A stretch of 64,000 nt of DNA, from positions 496,001 through 560,000 of the forward strand of contig NZ_JBHRXZ010000022.1 of assembly GCF_042648805.1 (NCBI RefSeq), in the 5' to 3' direction. The notes beneath the pieces are model-generated. The model was not told the DNA's origin, did no database searches, and saw only the letters and a list, made by a program, of their open reading frames with translations. This DNA comes from Azomonas tarimensis. Its GTDB lineage: Bacteria; Pseudomonadota; Gammaproteobacteria; Pseudomonadales; Pseudomonadaceae. The position numbers were made by a program, and so were the translations under genes. Within the stretch, counting starts at the first letter, position 1. Each line of letters starts with the position of its first letter. This document shows, piece by piece, positions 1 to 7,194 of this stretch.

Positions 1-332
1 CGCGCGATTTCCTCGTCGACGTTCTCCGTGGTGGCGCTGAAGTCTTCCGGTTCCGGCAGCAGGTATCCGATGTCCTGCAGGAAGGCCTTGTAGGCGACCG
101 GGTCGTGAGCCTGGCTGGCGCGCGCCTGGTGCCAGGCATCGATCTGCGCCTGGATGTCGTCCCGCTTGGCCAGCAGTGCGCGGTTCTTCGGGGCGAGATC
201 ATGGATCACCGCTGCTGCGCCGGCCCAGAAGGCGTCGGCGGTCAGGCCGGTGCCGGGTATGGCTTCGTTGTTCACGAAGTCGAACAGGACTTTGGCGACC
301 TGCAGGCCACCGACTTGAACGCGCTCAGTCAT
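1..332 (-). CDS. glcB: Malate synthase G, N-terminal part (runs off the window)
   Basis: Only the first 110 residues are present, read leftward from ATG at 332. The protein begins MTERVQVGGLQVAKVLFDF and continues with a VNNEAIPGTGLTADAFW stretch, which I recognise as the conserved amino terminus of Pseudomonas malate synthase G. The enzyme condenses glyoxylate with acetyl-CoA to malate in the cytoplasm (glyoxylate shunt and glycolate use). The catalytic TIM barrel lies outside the window. It is transcribed away from the ACT-domain gene at 607, so the 274 bases between them hold both promoters; I see no clear operator there. Confidence 0.93.
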   Translation of the reverse strand, partial: MTERVQVGGLQVAKVLFDFVNNEAIPGTGLTADAFWAGAAAVIHDLAPKNRALLAKRDDIQAQIDAWHQARASQAHDPVAYKAFLQDIGYLLPEPEDFSATTENVDEEIA

Positions 333-606
333 CTATTGCCTCACTTGTGCTTCGACTTGTGGCAGGCCTGGCGGCCAGCCCCGGAAGGTTCCGCATCCAC
401 CATGAAGCAGGCAGGCAGCTTGCCGTCACGGTCGCCCCAAGGGCGGTGCGGAGCGCTTTTTGTAGTGCTCGGCGGGGAATACTACATGAACAGTGTCGGA
501 AAAACAGGAGCCGCCTTTGGTCCTCATCCGATGGTCGAAGCCCCTCTGCCCGGCGCCGTCAGGAGATCTGAGCTATACCTGAAACGTTGAATTCCGGGAG
601 TACAGC

Positions 607-1140
607 ATGGACCATCTGGTAGTGACCGTAATCGCCGAAGACCAGCCGGGCCTGGTCGAACGCATCGCCAAGTGCATCACCGAACACGGCGGCAACTGGC
701 TCGATAGTCGCATGGCCCATATGGCTGGGCAGTTCGCCGGCATCCTGCGCATCGGTGTCATGCCGGATCGTCAGCCTGGACTGATCGACGGCCTCAAGGA
801 GCTGGAGCAACAGGGCATCCGCGTCCTGCTGGCCGGCGCCGGGCCGAGTACGCCCGCCCAGGCCCAGGCGATCCTGCTGGAGCTGGTCGGCAATGACCGT
901 CCGGGCATCATTCGCGAGATTACGCGGCTGTTGGCCGAGCACCGGGTCAACCTCGAAAGCCTGGACACCGACGTCCTGCCCGCACCCATGTCGGGCGAGC
1001 CGTTGTTTCATGCCAGGGCCAGGCTGGCGGTGCCTTCAGAAGTCTCTCTGGGGGAGCTGCAGACGCATCTGGAAACGCTGGCCGACGACCTGATGGTCGA
1101 ACTGCAGCTGCAGCCCTCGGAATACCGCGGAGCGCCGTAA
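607..1140 (+). CDS. GcvR-like tandem ACT-domain regulatory protein
   Basis: A 177-aa cytoplasmic protein made of two ACT domains. The first (about residues 3-75) carries the EDQPGLVERIAKCI signature and the second (about 87-170) the matching NDRPGIIREITRLL signature, the usual amino-acid-binding loop and helix of ACT folds. Size and layout match the glycine cleavage transcriptional repressor GcvR family, which in E. coli binds glycine and antagonises the activator GcvA. No DNA-binding domain is visible, as expected for GcvR. No gcv genes are nearby, so the regulatory partner cannot be inferred; hence no symbol. A clear hairpin with a T-run follows the stop, suggesting a single-gene transcript. 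Confidence 0.85.
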   Translation: MDHLVVTVIAEDQPGLVERIAKCITEHGGNWLDSRMAHMAGQFAGILRIGVMPDRQPGLIDGLKELEQQGIRVLLAGAGPSTPAQAQAILLELVGNDRPGIIREITRLLAEHRVNLESLDTDVLPAPMSGEPLFHARARLAVPSEVSLGELQTHLETLADDLMVELQLQPSEYRGAP

Positions 1141-1147
1141 CTGCCTG

Positions 1148-1191
1148 TCATTATTGCGAAAACCGAGCGGCAATAATGATGGCACTTTTTT
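1148..1191 (+). terminator. Rho-independent terminator after the ACT-domain gene
   Basis: A perfect 10-bp stem (TCATTATTGC at 1148-1157 pairs with GCAATAATGA at 1170-1179) starts eight bases after the stop and is followed by a run of six T at 1186-1191. The stem is A+T-rich for this genome, but the geometry is that of an intrinsic terminator. Confidence 0.75.
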
Positions 1192-1322
1192 GCTGTTGCG
1201 CTTGTTCATCAATTAGATAGGCAACATTCATGAAAAAAGTGTGAACAGCTTGGAGGCTCTCTTGTCCCTTGAAACACGCATTGTGATTTTGCGTTTCCCT
1301 TCAGCGACAAGAGGCATAGTCC

Positions 1323-1838
1323 ATGAACAAGCTGTTCAAATCTTCCCTACTCCTCGCCGCCCTGTGCCCTGCCGTTGCGCTTGCCGTTCCCGTGGCTGGC
1401 CAGCAGGAGATTACCCTGAGCGGTTCGGGTAGCAGCGACCACGACTTCAACGATACCACCATGGCCCTGCAGGGCAGCTGGGGTACCTACATGGACGACG
1501 CCAACATGTGGGGTGTTCGTCAAACCATCAACGCACGTGACCAGAGCGGCGAGAGCGTCAAGTTCGACGGTTCGACCCGGTTCTTCTACTCCTATCACTT
1601 CGGCACGGGTAACACTCGCCCGGTAGTGGGTGTGAGCCTTGGTGCCATCTATGGCGAGGGCGTACGCAACACCATGGCGGCCGGGCCGGAGCTGGGTGTC
1701 AAGCACTGGGTCATGGATAACGTATTCATCCAGGGTCTGGTGGAATACCAGTTCCTGTTCCGCAGCGGCAGCGATGCGCGTGACCGCTATGACGATGGCA
1801 TGTTCTTCTACAGCGTGGGTCTGGGCTACAACTTCTGA
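1323..1838 (+). CDS. Small outer-membrane beta-barrel-like protein of unknown function
   Basis: A 171-aa exported protein. Residues 1-21 form a signal peptide (positive start, hydrophobic core, VALA cleavage motif). The mature part has alternating polar and aromatic residues in short strands and ends in GLGYNF, the C-terminal phenylalanine typical of BAM substrates, so an eight-strand barrel is likely. ATG at 1323 is preceded by a GAGG ribosome site. I do not recognise a named family; it resembles the small conserved outer-membrane proteins annotated only as hypothetical in Pseudomonas. It stands alone between a terminator upstream and a strong hairpin downstream, so it probably has its own promoter in 1192-1322. 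Confidence 0.7.
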   Translation: MNKLFKSSLLLAALCPAVALAVPVAGQQEITLSGSGSSDHDFNDTTMALQGSWGTYMDDANMWGVRQTINARDQSGESVKFDGSTRFFYSYHFGTGNTRPVVGVSLGAIYGEGVRNTMAAGPELGVKHWVMDNVFIQGLVEYQFLFRSGSDARDRYDDGMFFYSVGLGYNF

Positions 1839-1845
1839 CCTGAGG

Positions 1846-1873
1846 CAACGCGGTGCCACCTGGCACCGCGTTG
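1846..1873. terminator. Strong hairpin between convergent omp-like gene and msrA
   Basis: A perfect 13-bp stem (1846-1858 with 1861-1873, core GCGGTGCC) closes on a two-base gap, so the real loop is about four bases. It sits 7 bases after the upstream stop and just beyond the convergent msrA stop. There is no strong T-run on either side, so it may serve as a bidirectional terminator or a transcript-end stabiliser. Confidence 0.5.
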
Positions 1874-1879
1874 TGCCTT

Positions 1880-2527
1880 CTAAGCTGGCAGGCAGACGCC
1901 GGTGCCACCCAGTCCGCAGTAACCCCCCGGGTTTTTCACCAGGTATTGCTGGTGATAGGCCTCGGCATAGTAGAACCGCGGCGCTTCGGCGACTTCCGTG
2001 GTGATCTCTCCAAGACCTTCTCCATCCAGCGCCTGCTGAAAGCGGAGCCGGCTGTTTTCGGCCTGCTCGCGTTGCGTCTCGTCGAGCCAATAGACTGCCG
2101 AACGGTACTGAGTTCCGATGTCGTTGCCCTGGCGCATGCCCTGGGTCGGGTTGTGCGCTTCCCAGAATACCTTCAGCAGCGTCTCGTAACTGATCTGTTG
2201 CGGATCGAACACCACGAGCACCGCCTCGGTGTGCCCGGTGAGCCCGGAGCAGACTTCGTCATAGGTGGGGTTGGGTGTGTGGCCACCGGCATAGCCGACC
2301 GCGGTGGTCCAGACGCCTGGCTGTTCCCAGAAGCGTCGCTCGGCACCCCAGAAGCAGCCCAGGGCAAAGATCGCCTGCTGCAGGCCTGCCGGGAATGGCG
2401 GTTGCAGAGGATTGCCGTTGAGGTAATGGCGCTCGGGAACCGCCATCGGCGTCTCCCGCCCCGGCAGTGCCTGCTCGGGCGTGGGCAACGACTGCTTGTG
2501 AACGAGAATCTGTGAACGGAGAACCAT
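1880..2527 (-). CDS. msrA: Peptide methionine (S)-S-oxide reductase MsrA
   Basis: A 215-aa enzyme that reduces methionine-S-sulfoxide in oxidised proteins, using thioredoxin. The catalytic GCFWG motif puts the nucleophilic Cys at residue 58; recycling cysteines are at 204 and 212 in a CGLGGTGVC tail. The YAGGHTPNPTYDEVCSG and GNDIGTQYRS blocks are the family's substrate pocket. The frame is open 32 codons further upstream, but the conserved Pseudomonas start MVLRSQILVHK places the ATG at 2527. It is followed on the same strand order by dipA upstream, as in P. aeruginosa (PA5018 next to PA5017). Confidence 0.96.
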   Translation of the reverse strand: MVLRSQILVHKQSLPTPEQALPGRETPMAVPERHYLNGNPLQPPFPAGLQQAIFALGCFWGAERRFWEQPGVWTTAVGYAGGHTPNPTYDEVCSGLTGHTEAVLVVFDPQQISYETLLKVFWEAHNPTQGMRQGNDIGTQYRSAVYWLDETQREQAENSRLRFQQALDGEGLGEITTEVAEAPRFYYAEAYHQQYLVKNPGGYCGLGGTGVCLPA

Positions 2528-2609
2528 GGGGACCTCGGGATCAGGTTGCGGTGACAGAAGCCTGGAGCAGTTTCGAGTAGGCCGGGCAGATACGGTTCCA
2601 GCCTCCCTG

Positions 2610-5294
2610 CTATCGCCCGGCACGCTGATACCGGCGCAGCCCTTCGATCAGCTCGCCGCTGGGAATAGGCTTGTCGAACAGGTAGCCCTGGCCGATATCG
2701 CAGCGGTGCTTGCGCAGAAAGACCAGCTGCTGGCTTGTCTCTATACCTTCGGCGACCACCCGGAGCTTGAGGTTGCGGGCCATGGCGATCACCGCCGAGG
2801 TGATCTCCATGTCGTCCTGGTTACCGGGAATGTCCTTGATGAAGCTGCGATCGATCTTGATCACGTCGATGGGGAATTTTTTCAGGTAGCTCAGCGACGA
2901 GTAGCCCGTGCCGAAGTCGTCCATCGCCAGGCTCAGGCCCATGGCCTTGAGCTCGTTGAGCTGCTGTCGTGTGGTTTCGGTGGCGTCGAGCAGAAGGCTT
3001 TCGGTGAGCTCGATCTCCAGCAGCGCAGGGGGCAGGCCTTCTTCATGGAGGATGTCGGCAAGCGAGCTGACCAGGCTGGGGTCGGCGAACTGGCGAGGCG
3101 AAAGGTTGATCGCCATCTGCAACTCGCCGAGGTCATGGCTCATCAGCGCGCGCGCCATGCGACAGGCCTGGCGGGCAGCCCATTTGCCGATCGGGATGAT
3201 CAGCCCGGTCTCCTCGGCTACGCCAATGAACTCGTCCGGGCGGATCCTGCCCTTTTCCGGATGGTTCCAGCGCAGCAGGGCTTCGAGCCCCAGCAGCCGA
3301 CCGCTGCGCAGGCAGATCTTGGGCTGGTAGAAGACTTCCAGCTCGTCCTGGGCCAGCGCCCGGCGCAGGCTGTTTTCCAGGAAGAGCTTGAAATCGGCTT
3401 CGGCGTTCAACGCCTCGGTGAAGACCTGCACCTGGTTCTTGCCGTTGGCCTTGGCTTTGTGCAGGGCGAGGCCGGCGTGCTTCATCAGGGTCTGCGGGTC
3501 GGGACCGTGGTGGGGCGCGCAGGCGAGGCCCACCGAGCCGCTGACACTGATCAGGTGGTTCTCGATGTACAGCGGCTTGTCCAGGGTGCGCAGGACGTGC
3601 TGGGCCAGATGCAGGCTGCCTTCGGGGTCCAGGTCGTCGAGCAGTACGGCGAATTCGTTGCTGGCGAAGCGGGCGACCACGCCCTGCATGTCCAGGCAGT
3701 TGCTCAGCCGTCGGGCCAGCTTGGCCAGCAGCTTGTCGCCGATGCGGTGGCCGAGACTGTCGTTGATGCGCTTGAAGTTGTCGATGTCCACGAGCAGGAG
3801 CAGTAGCCTGGGCTCGGTCGTCTCGGCGAAACGCTGCTCGAGGTTATGGATGAAGCAGGTGCGGTTGACCAGCCCGGTGAGGTTGTCGGTGTAGGACAAG
3901 CGCTCGATGCGCTGCTGGGCCAGCTTGTTTTCGGTGATGTCCTCGTAGATGACGATGAAGTGCGAGAGCCGGTCGTTTTCATCGAATACCTTGGAGATCG
4001 AAAGCCGCCCCCAGTAGGGATCGTGGTTCTTGCGTCGTCCGTGAAACTCGCCCTGCCAGTTGCTGTTGCGAGCCAGGGTGGAGCCTGCCTCGCGAAGGAT
4101 GTCGCCAAGGCTCTCCAATGCGGGCAGTTCGCTCAGATTGCAGCCCTGGACCTCGTCGGGGCTGTACTGGGTGATGCTGGTGAAGCTCGGATTGGCGTAC
4201 TCGATGCGCCCGTCGCGGTCGACCAGTAGAAAGGCGCTGGAGGTCTGCTCCACGGCGCGCTGGAACAGGTGCAGCGAGTGGGTGGCGTCGCTGCGCTGCC
4301 GGTTGGCCATGACCTGGGCGAAGTGGTCGGCCAGCTCGCCGGCAAAGGCGATTTCATCGATGTGCCAGTCGCGCGGCGTGCCGATGTGCTCCAGACGCAG
4401 CACGCCGACCAGCTCGCCGCCGTTGCGGATGCCGGCTTCGAGGGTGGCGCCGACATTGCGCATCTGCAGGCCGGCGGTGAACTCGCGGGTGCGCGGGTCA
4501 TTGTGCACGTCGCGGACCTCGACCACTCGCGAATCCTGCAAGGCCCGCACATAGCCGGGGCAGTCAGCACCGTCGAAGCTGTCAGGCCCGCCGTCGATTT
4601 CGCCGTCGCGGCGGTGGTGATTCACCGCATGGAACTTCCAGTCTTCGATAAGCCAGATGCTGGCATAGGCGACGGCATAGGCTTCGCTGGCGGCTTCGGT
4701 GATCAGCGCGGCGGCCTCGCGCAGCGGATCCTCACCGTAGCGATGACGCGCGAGTCGGGCGATCAGGTTCTGCTGCGCACGGGAGCGGCTGAGGTGGCGC
4801 AGGTAGTCGTCTTGCAGGTGCGGCAGCTCGAAGGCGACGGTGGTCTGTTGCAGACCGGCACTGGCGATCGAGTGTTCCGGCTCGCGCGCACAGACCATCA
4901 GGTATCCGTGCAGCATGGAACGGCCGTATTGCAGGATCTGCTCGCCGGCCTCGACGATGTCCATGATCCCAGCCGTGCCATGCAGCCGATAGCGGATGCG
5001 ATAGCAGGCCGAGGCGGCCAGCTGCGCCTGGATCTCGTCATGCAGGTCATAGCGGGCGGCCGGTTCCATCAGGCTGGCAAAGACGAAGCCTGTGAGCGAG
5101 CAGAGCTCGCTGGCCGGCAATCCCAGCTGGGACTCGCATTCGGGGTCGAGGAAAAGCATGGCCCAGCTGGCATCGTTCAGCCGCTCGAAGCGCAGCATGC
5201 CGAGCCGGGACGGAACGGGCTCATGGGGCGCGACCTCGGCCACCTTCACGGCGATGGAGTCGGGATGGGCTTTGATCGAGTGGTTGCTTTCCAC
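2610..5294 (-). CDS. dipA: DipA-type cyclic-di-GMP phosphodiesterase (PAS-GAF-PAS-GGDEF-EAL)
   Basis: About 894 aa with an N-terminal PAS-like region, a GAF domain (about 100-260), a second PAS (about 290-400), a GGDEF domain (about 470-625) and an EAL domain (about 635-890). The GGDEF signature is degenerate (ASNEF), so cyclase activity is unlikely, while the EAL residues are intact (EALLRW, the LTES block, DDFGTGYSSL, a KIDRSF lysine and VAEGIE). P. aeruginosa DipA (PA5017), needed for nutrient-induced biofilm dispersion, has this layout, this degenerate motif and the same position beside aceF. I chose GTG at 5294, preceded by a weak GGA site, because it gives about the DipA length; ATG at 5354 is possible. 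A predicted soluble protein; no clear membrane segments. Confidence 0.9.
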   Translation of the reverse strand: MESNHSIKAHPDSIAVKVAEVAPHEPVPSRLGMLRFERLNDASWAMLFLDPECESQLGLPASELCSLTGFVFASLMEPAARYDLHDEIQAQLAASACYRIRYRLHGTAGIMDIVEAGEQILQYGRSMLHGYLMVCAREPEHSIASAGLQQTTVAFELPHLQDDYLRHLSRSRAQQNLIARLARHRYGEDPLREAAALITEAASEAYAVAYASIWLIEDWKFHAVNHHRRDGEIDGGPDSFDGADCPGYVRALQDSRVVEVRDVHNDPRTREFTAGLQMRNVGATLEAGIRNGGELVGVLRLEHIGTPRDWHIDEIAFAGELADHFAQVMANRQRSDATHSLHLFQRAVEQTSSAFLLVDRDGRIEYANPSFTSITQYSPDEVQGCNLSELPALESLGDILREAGSTLARNSNWQGEFHGRRKNHDPYWGRLSISKVFDENDRLSHFIVIYEDITENKLAQQRIERLSYTDNLTGLVNRTCFIHNLEQRFAETTEPRLLLLLVDIDNFKRINDSLGHRIGDKLLAKLARRLSNCLDMQGVVARFASNEFAVLLDDLDPEGSLHLAQHVLRTLDKPLYIENHLISVSGSVGLACAPHHGPDPQTLMKHAGLALHKAKANGKNQVQVFTEALNAEADFKLFLENSLRRALAQDELEVFYQPKICLRSGRLLGLEALLRWNHPEKGRIRPDEFIGVAEETGLIIPIGKWAARQACRMARALMSHDLGELQMAINLSPRQFADPSLVSSLADILHEEGLPPALLEIELTESLLLDATETTRQQLNELKAMGLSLAMDDFGTGYSSLSYLKKFPIDVIKIDRSFIKDIPGNQDDMEITSAVIAMARNLKLRVVAEGIETSQQLVFLRKHRCDIGQGYLFDKPIPSGELIEGLRRYQRAGR

Positions 5295-5477
5295 GGTTTT
5301 CCCGAAAGGTCCGGTGCCTTGAGTTCCGTATATCGGCGGCCAAGGTTGCCTCATGAGCCAAACCCTGACAAGCGGCGCAAATAACTGATGACCATCATTT
5401 TTCCGCTTTCGGGGCGGATGCCGGAAAAGCCTGGCGAAGGGGATCGAAGCGGTTGTCGCGGTCAGCCCGTCGGGCAA

Positions 5478-5501
5478 GGAAAACCCCGCCAAAGCGGGGT
5501 T
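5478..5501 (-). terminator. Intrinsic terminator of the aceEF operon
   Basis: The 8-bp stem AACCCCGC/GCGGGGTT (5482-5489 with 5494-5501, CAAA loop) lies 15 bases after the aceF stop. Read on the minus strand it is followed by TTTTCC, a fair U-tract. Confidence 0.8.
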
Positions 5502-5515
5502 GATCCAGTGCTCTA

Positions 5516-7183
5516 TCAGAGCAGGAGGGTGCGGATGTCCTCCAGCAGCTCTCCGAGCCGTTTGGTGAAGCGCGCCGCCGCCGCTCCGTTGATCACTCGG
5601 TGATCATAGGACAGTGACAGGGGCAGCATCAGGCGTGGCGCGAAGGCCTTGCCGTCCCAGACCGGCTGCATCGTGGCCTTGGATACTCCGAGGATGGCCA
5701 CTTCAGGGGCATTGACGATCGGCGTAAAGCCGGTGCCGCCGATATGTCCGAGGCTGGAGATGGTAAAGCAGGCACCCTGCATGGCGTCGCCCGACAGCTT
5801 CTTGTTGCGTGCCTTGTCGGCCAGCTCCGCTGCCTCGGCTGCCAGCTGCAGCAGGCTTTTCTTGTCGACGTCGCGAATCACCGGGACCAGCAGGCCCTCC
5901 GGGGTATCCACGGCAAAGCCCAGGTGCACGTACTTCTTGCGGATCAGCGCCTGGCCGCCGGGAGCCAGCGAGCTGTTGAAGTCCGGCATTTCCCTGAGCA
6001 GGTGCGCGCAGGCCTTGAGCAGGATCGGCAGCACGGTCAGCTTGACCCCGGCCTTTTCGGCAACGGCCTTCTGCGCCACGCGGAAGGCTTCCATCTCGGT
6101 GATGTCGGCCGAATCGAACTGGGTCACGTGGGGCACGTTGAGCCAGCTGCGGTGCAGATTGGCGGCGCCGACCTGCATCAGGCGGGTCATCTTGACCTCT
6201 TCGACTTCGCCGAACTTGCTGAAGTCCACCTCCGGCACCGGCGGGATGCCGGCACCGCCGCTGGCACCGGAGGCAGGGGCCGCCTTGGCCTGCTTCATCA
6301 TCGCCTGTACGTGCGCCTGCACGTCTTCCTTGAGGATACGGCCCTTGGGGCCGGTGCCCTGGACATCGGCGAGGTCGACGCCAAACTCCCTCGCGGTCAT
6401 GCGTACAGCCGGTCCGGCATGCACCTTGCGGCCGTCACCGCGGGGCGCGGCGGCCGGGGGCTGAGCCGGGGCTGCCTTGCTCTCGCTGACGCCCTGCTTG
6501 TTCGGCGCGACCTGCTGCTGCGGCGCCTCGGCCGGCGCCTCGGCCGGGGCCTGCGGCGCGGGGGCCGGGGCGCTGCCGCTGACCTTGAGGGTTAGGATCA
6601 GGTCGCCAGTGCTGGCCTTGTCGCCAACCTTGAGCGCCACCTTCTCCACCACACCGGCCCTGGGCGCGGGAATCTCCATGCTGGCCTTGTCGGACTCGAG
6701 GGTGATCAGCGACTGTTCGGCGTCGATGCTGTCGCCAGGCTTGACCGAGATCTCGATGACGTTGGCCTCGCCCGAGGAGCCGATATCCGGGATGCGAATC
6801 TCCTGCGACTCACCGCCTTGCGGCTGTTCCTCTTCGGCCGAGGCCGAGGGGTTGGTGTCGCCGGGCGGAGTGGGCGCTTCGACCTCGTCGGCGGGCCCGC
6901 CACTGGCTGCGCCGGACGGCTCGGCCGCCGACGGCGCAGCGGCCTCGTCGCCCTCGATCTCGAGTTCGAGCAGTTCGTCGCCTTCCTTCAGGCGGTCGCC
7001 AAGCTTGACCTTGAGGCTCTTCACCACGCCGGCCTTGGGGGCCGGGATCTCCATGCTGGCCTTGTCCGATTCGAGGGTCAGGATGCTCTGGTCTGCGGCC
7101 AGGGTGTCGCCGACCTTGACGAAGATCTCGATGACCTCGCCCTCGCCGCTGCCGATATCGGGTACGCGTATCATTTCGCTCAT
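5516..7183 (-). CDS. aceF: Pyruvate dehydrogenase E2, dihydrolipoyl acetyltransferase
   Basis: A 555-aa core subunit of the pyruvate dehydrogenase complex. It transfers acetyl groups from lipoamide to CoA. Two lipoyl domains are present, with modified lysines at about 41 and 166 in repeated ESDKASMEIPAP motifs (E. coli has three), separated by Ala/Pro/Glu-rich linkers. A peripheral-subunit-binding domain follows (about 255-295, AVRMTAREFGVDLADV), then the catalytic domain ending in DHRVINGAAA; His 528 is the catalytic base and the HxxxNG form is normal in Pseudomonas and Azotobacter E2. It lies 11 bases downstream of aceE and shares its transcript. The E3 gene is not in the window. Confidence 0.97.
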   Translation of the reverse strand: MSEMIRVPDIGSGEGEVIEIFVKVGDTLAADQSILTLESDKASMEIPAPKAGVVKSLKVKLGDRLKEGDELLELEIEGDEAAAPSAAEPSGAASGGPADEVEAPTPPGDTNPSASAEEEQPQGGESQEIRIPDIGSSGEANVIEISVKPGDSIDAEQSLITLESDKASMEIPAPRAGVVEKVALKVGDKASTGDLILTLKVSGSAPAPAPQAPAEAPAEAPQQQVAPNKQGVSESKAAPAQPPAAAPRGDGRKVHAGPAVRMTAREFGVDLADVQGTGPKGRILKEDVQAHVQAMMKQAKAAPASGASGGAGIPPVPEVDFSKFGEVEEVKMTRLMQVGAANLHRSWLNVPHVTQFDSADITEMEAFRVAQKAVAEKAGVKLTVLPILLKACAHLLREMPDFNSSLAPGGQALIRKKYVHLGFAVDTPEGLLVPVIRDVDKKSLLQLAAEAAELADKARNKKLSGDAMQGACFTISSLGHIGGTGFTPIVNAPEVAILGVSKATMQPVWDGKAFAPRLMLPLSLSYDHRVINGAAAARFTKRLGELLEDIRTLLL

Positions 7184-7194
7184 GGTGCGTCTCC

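Noticed and set aside
1853..2515. 220-aa plus-strand frame opposite msrA
   Set aside because: It is the antisense shadow of a clearly conserved MsrA; no family features.
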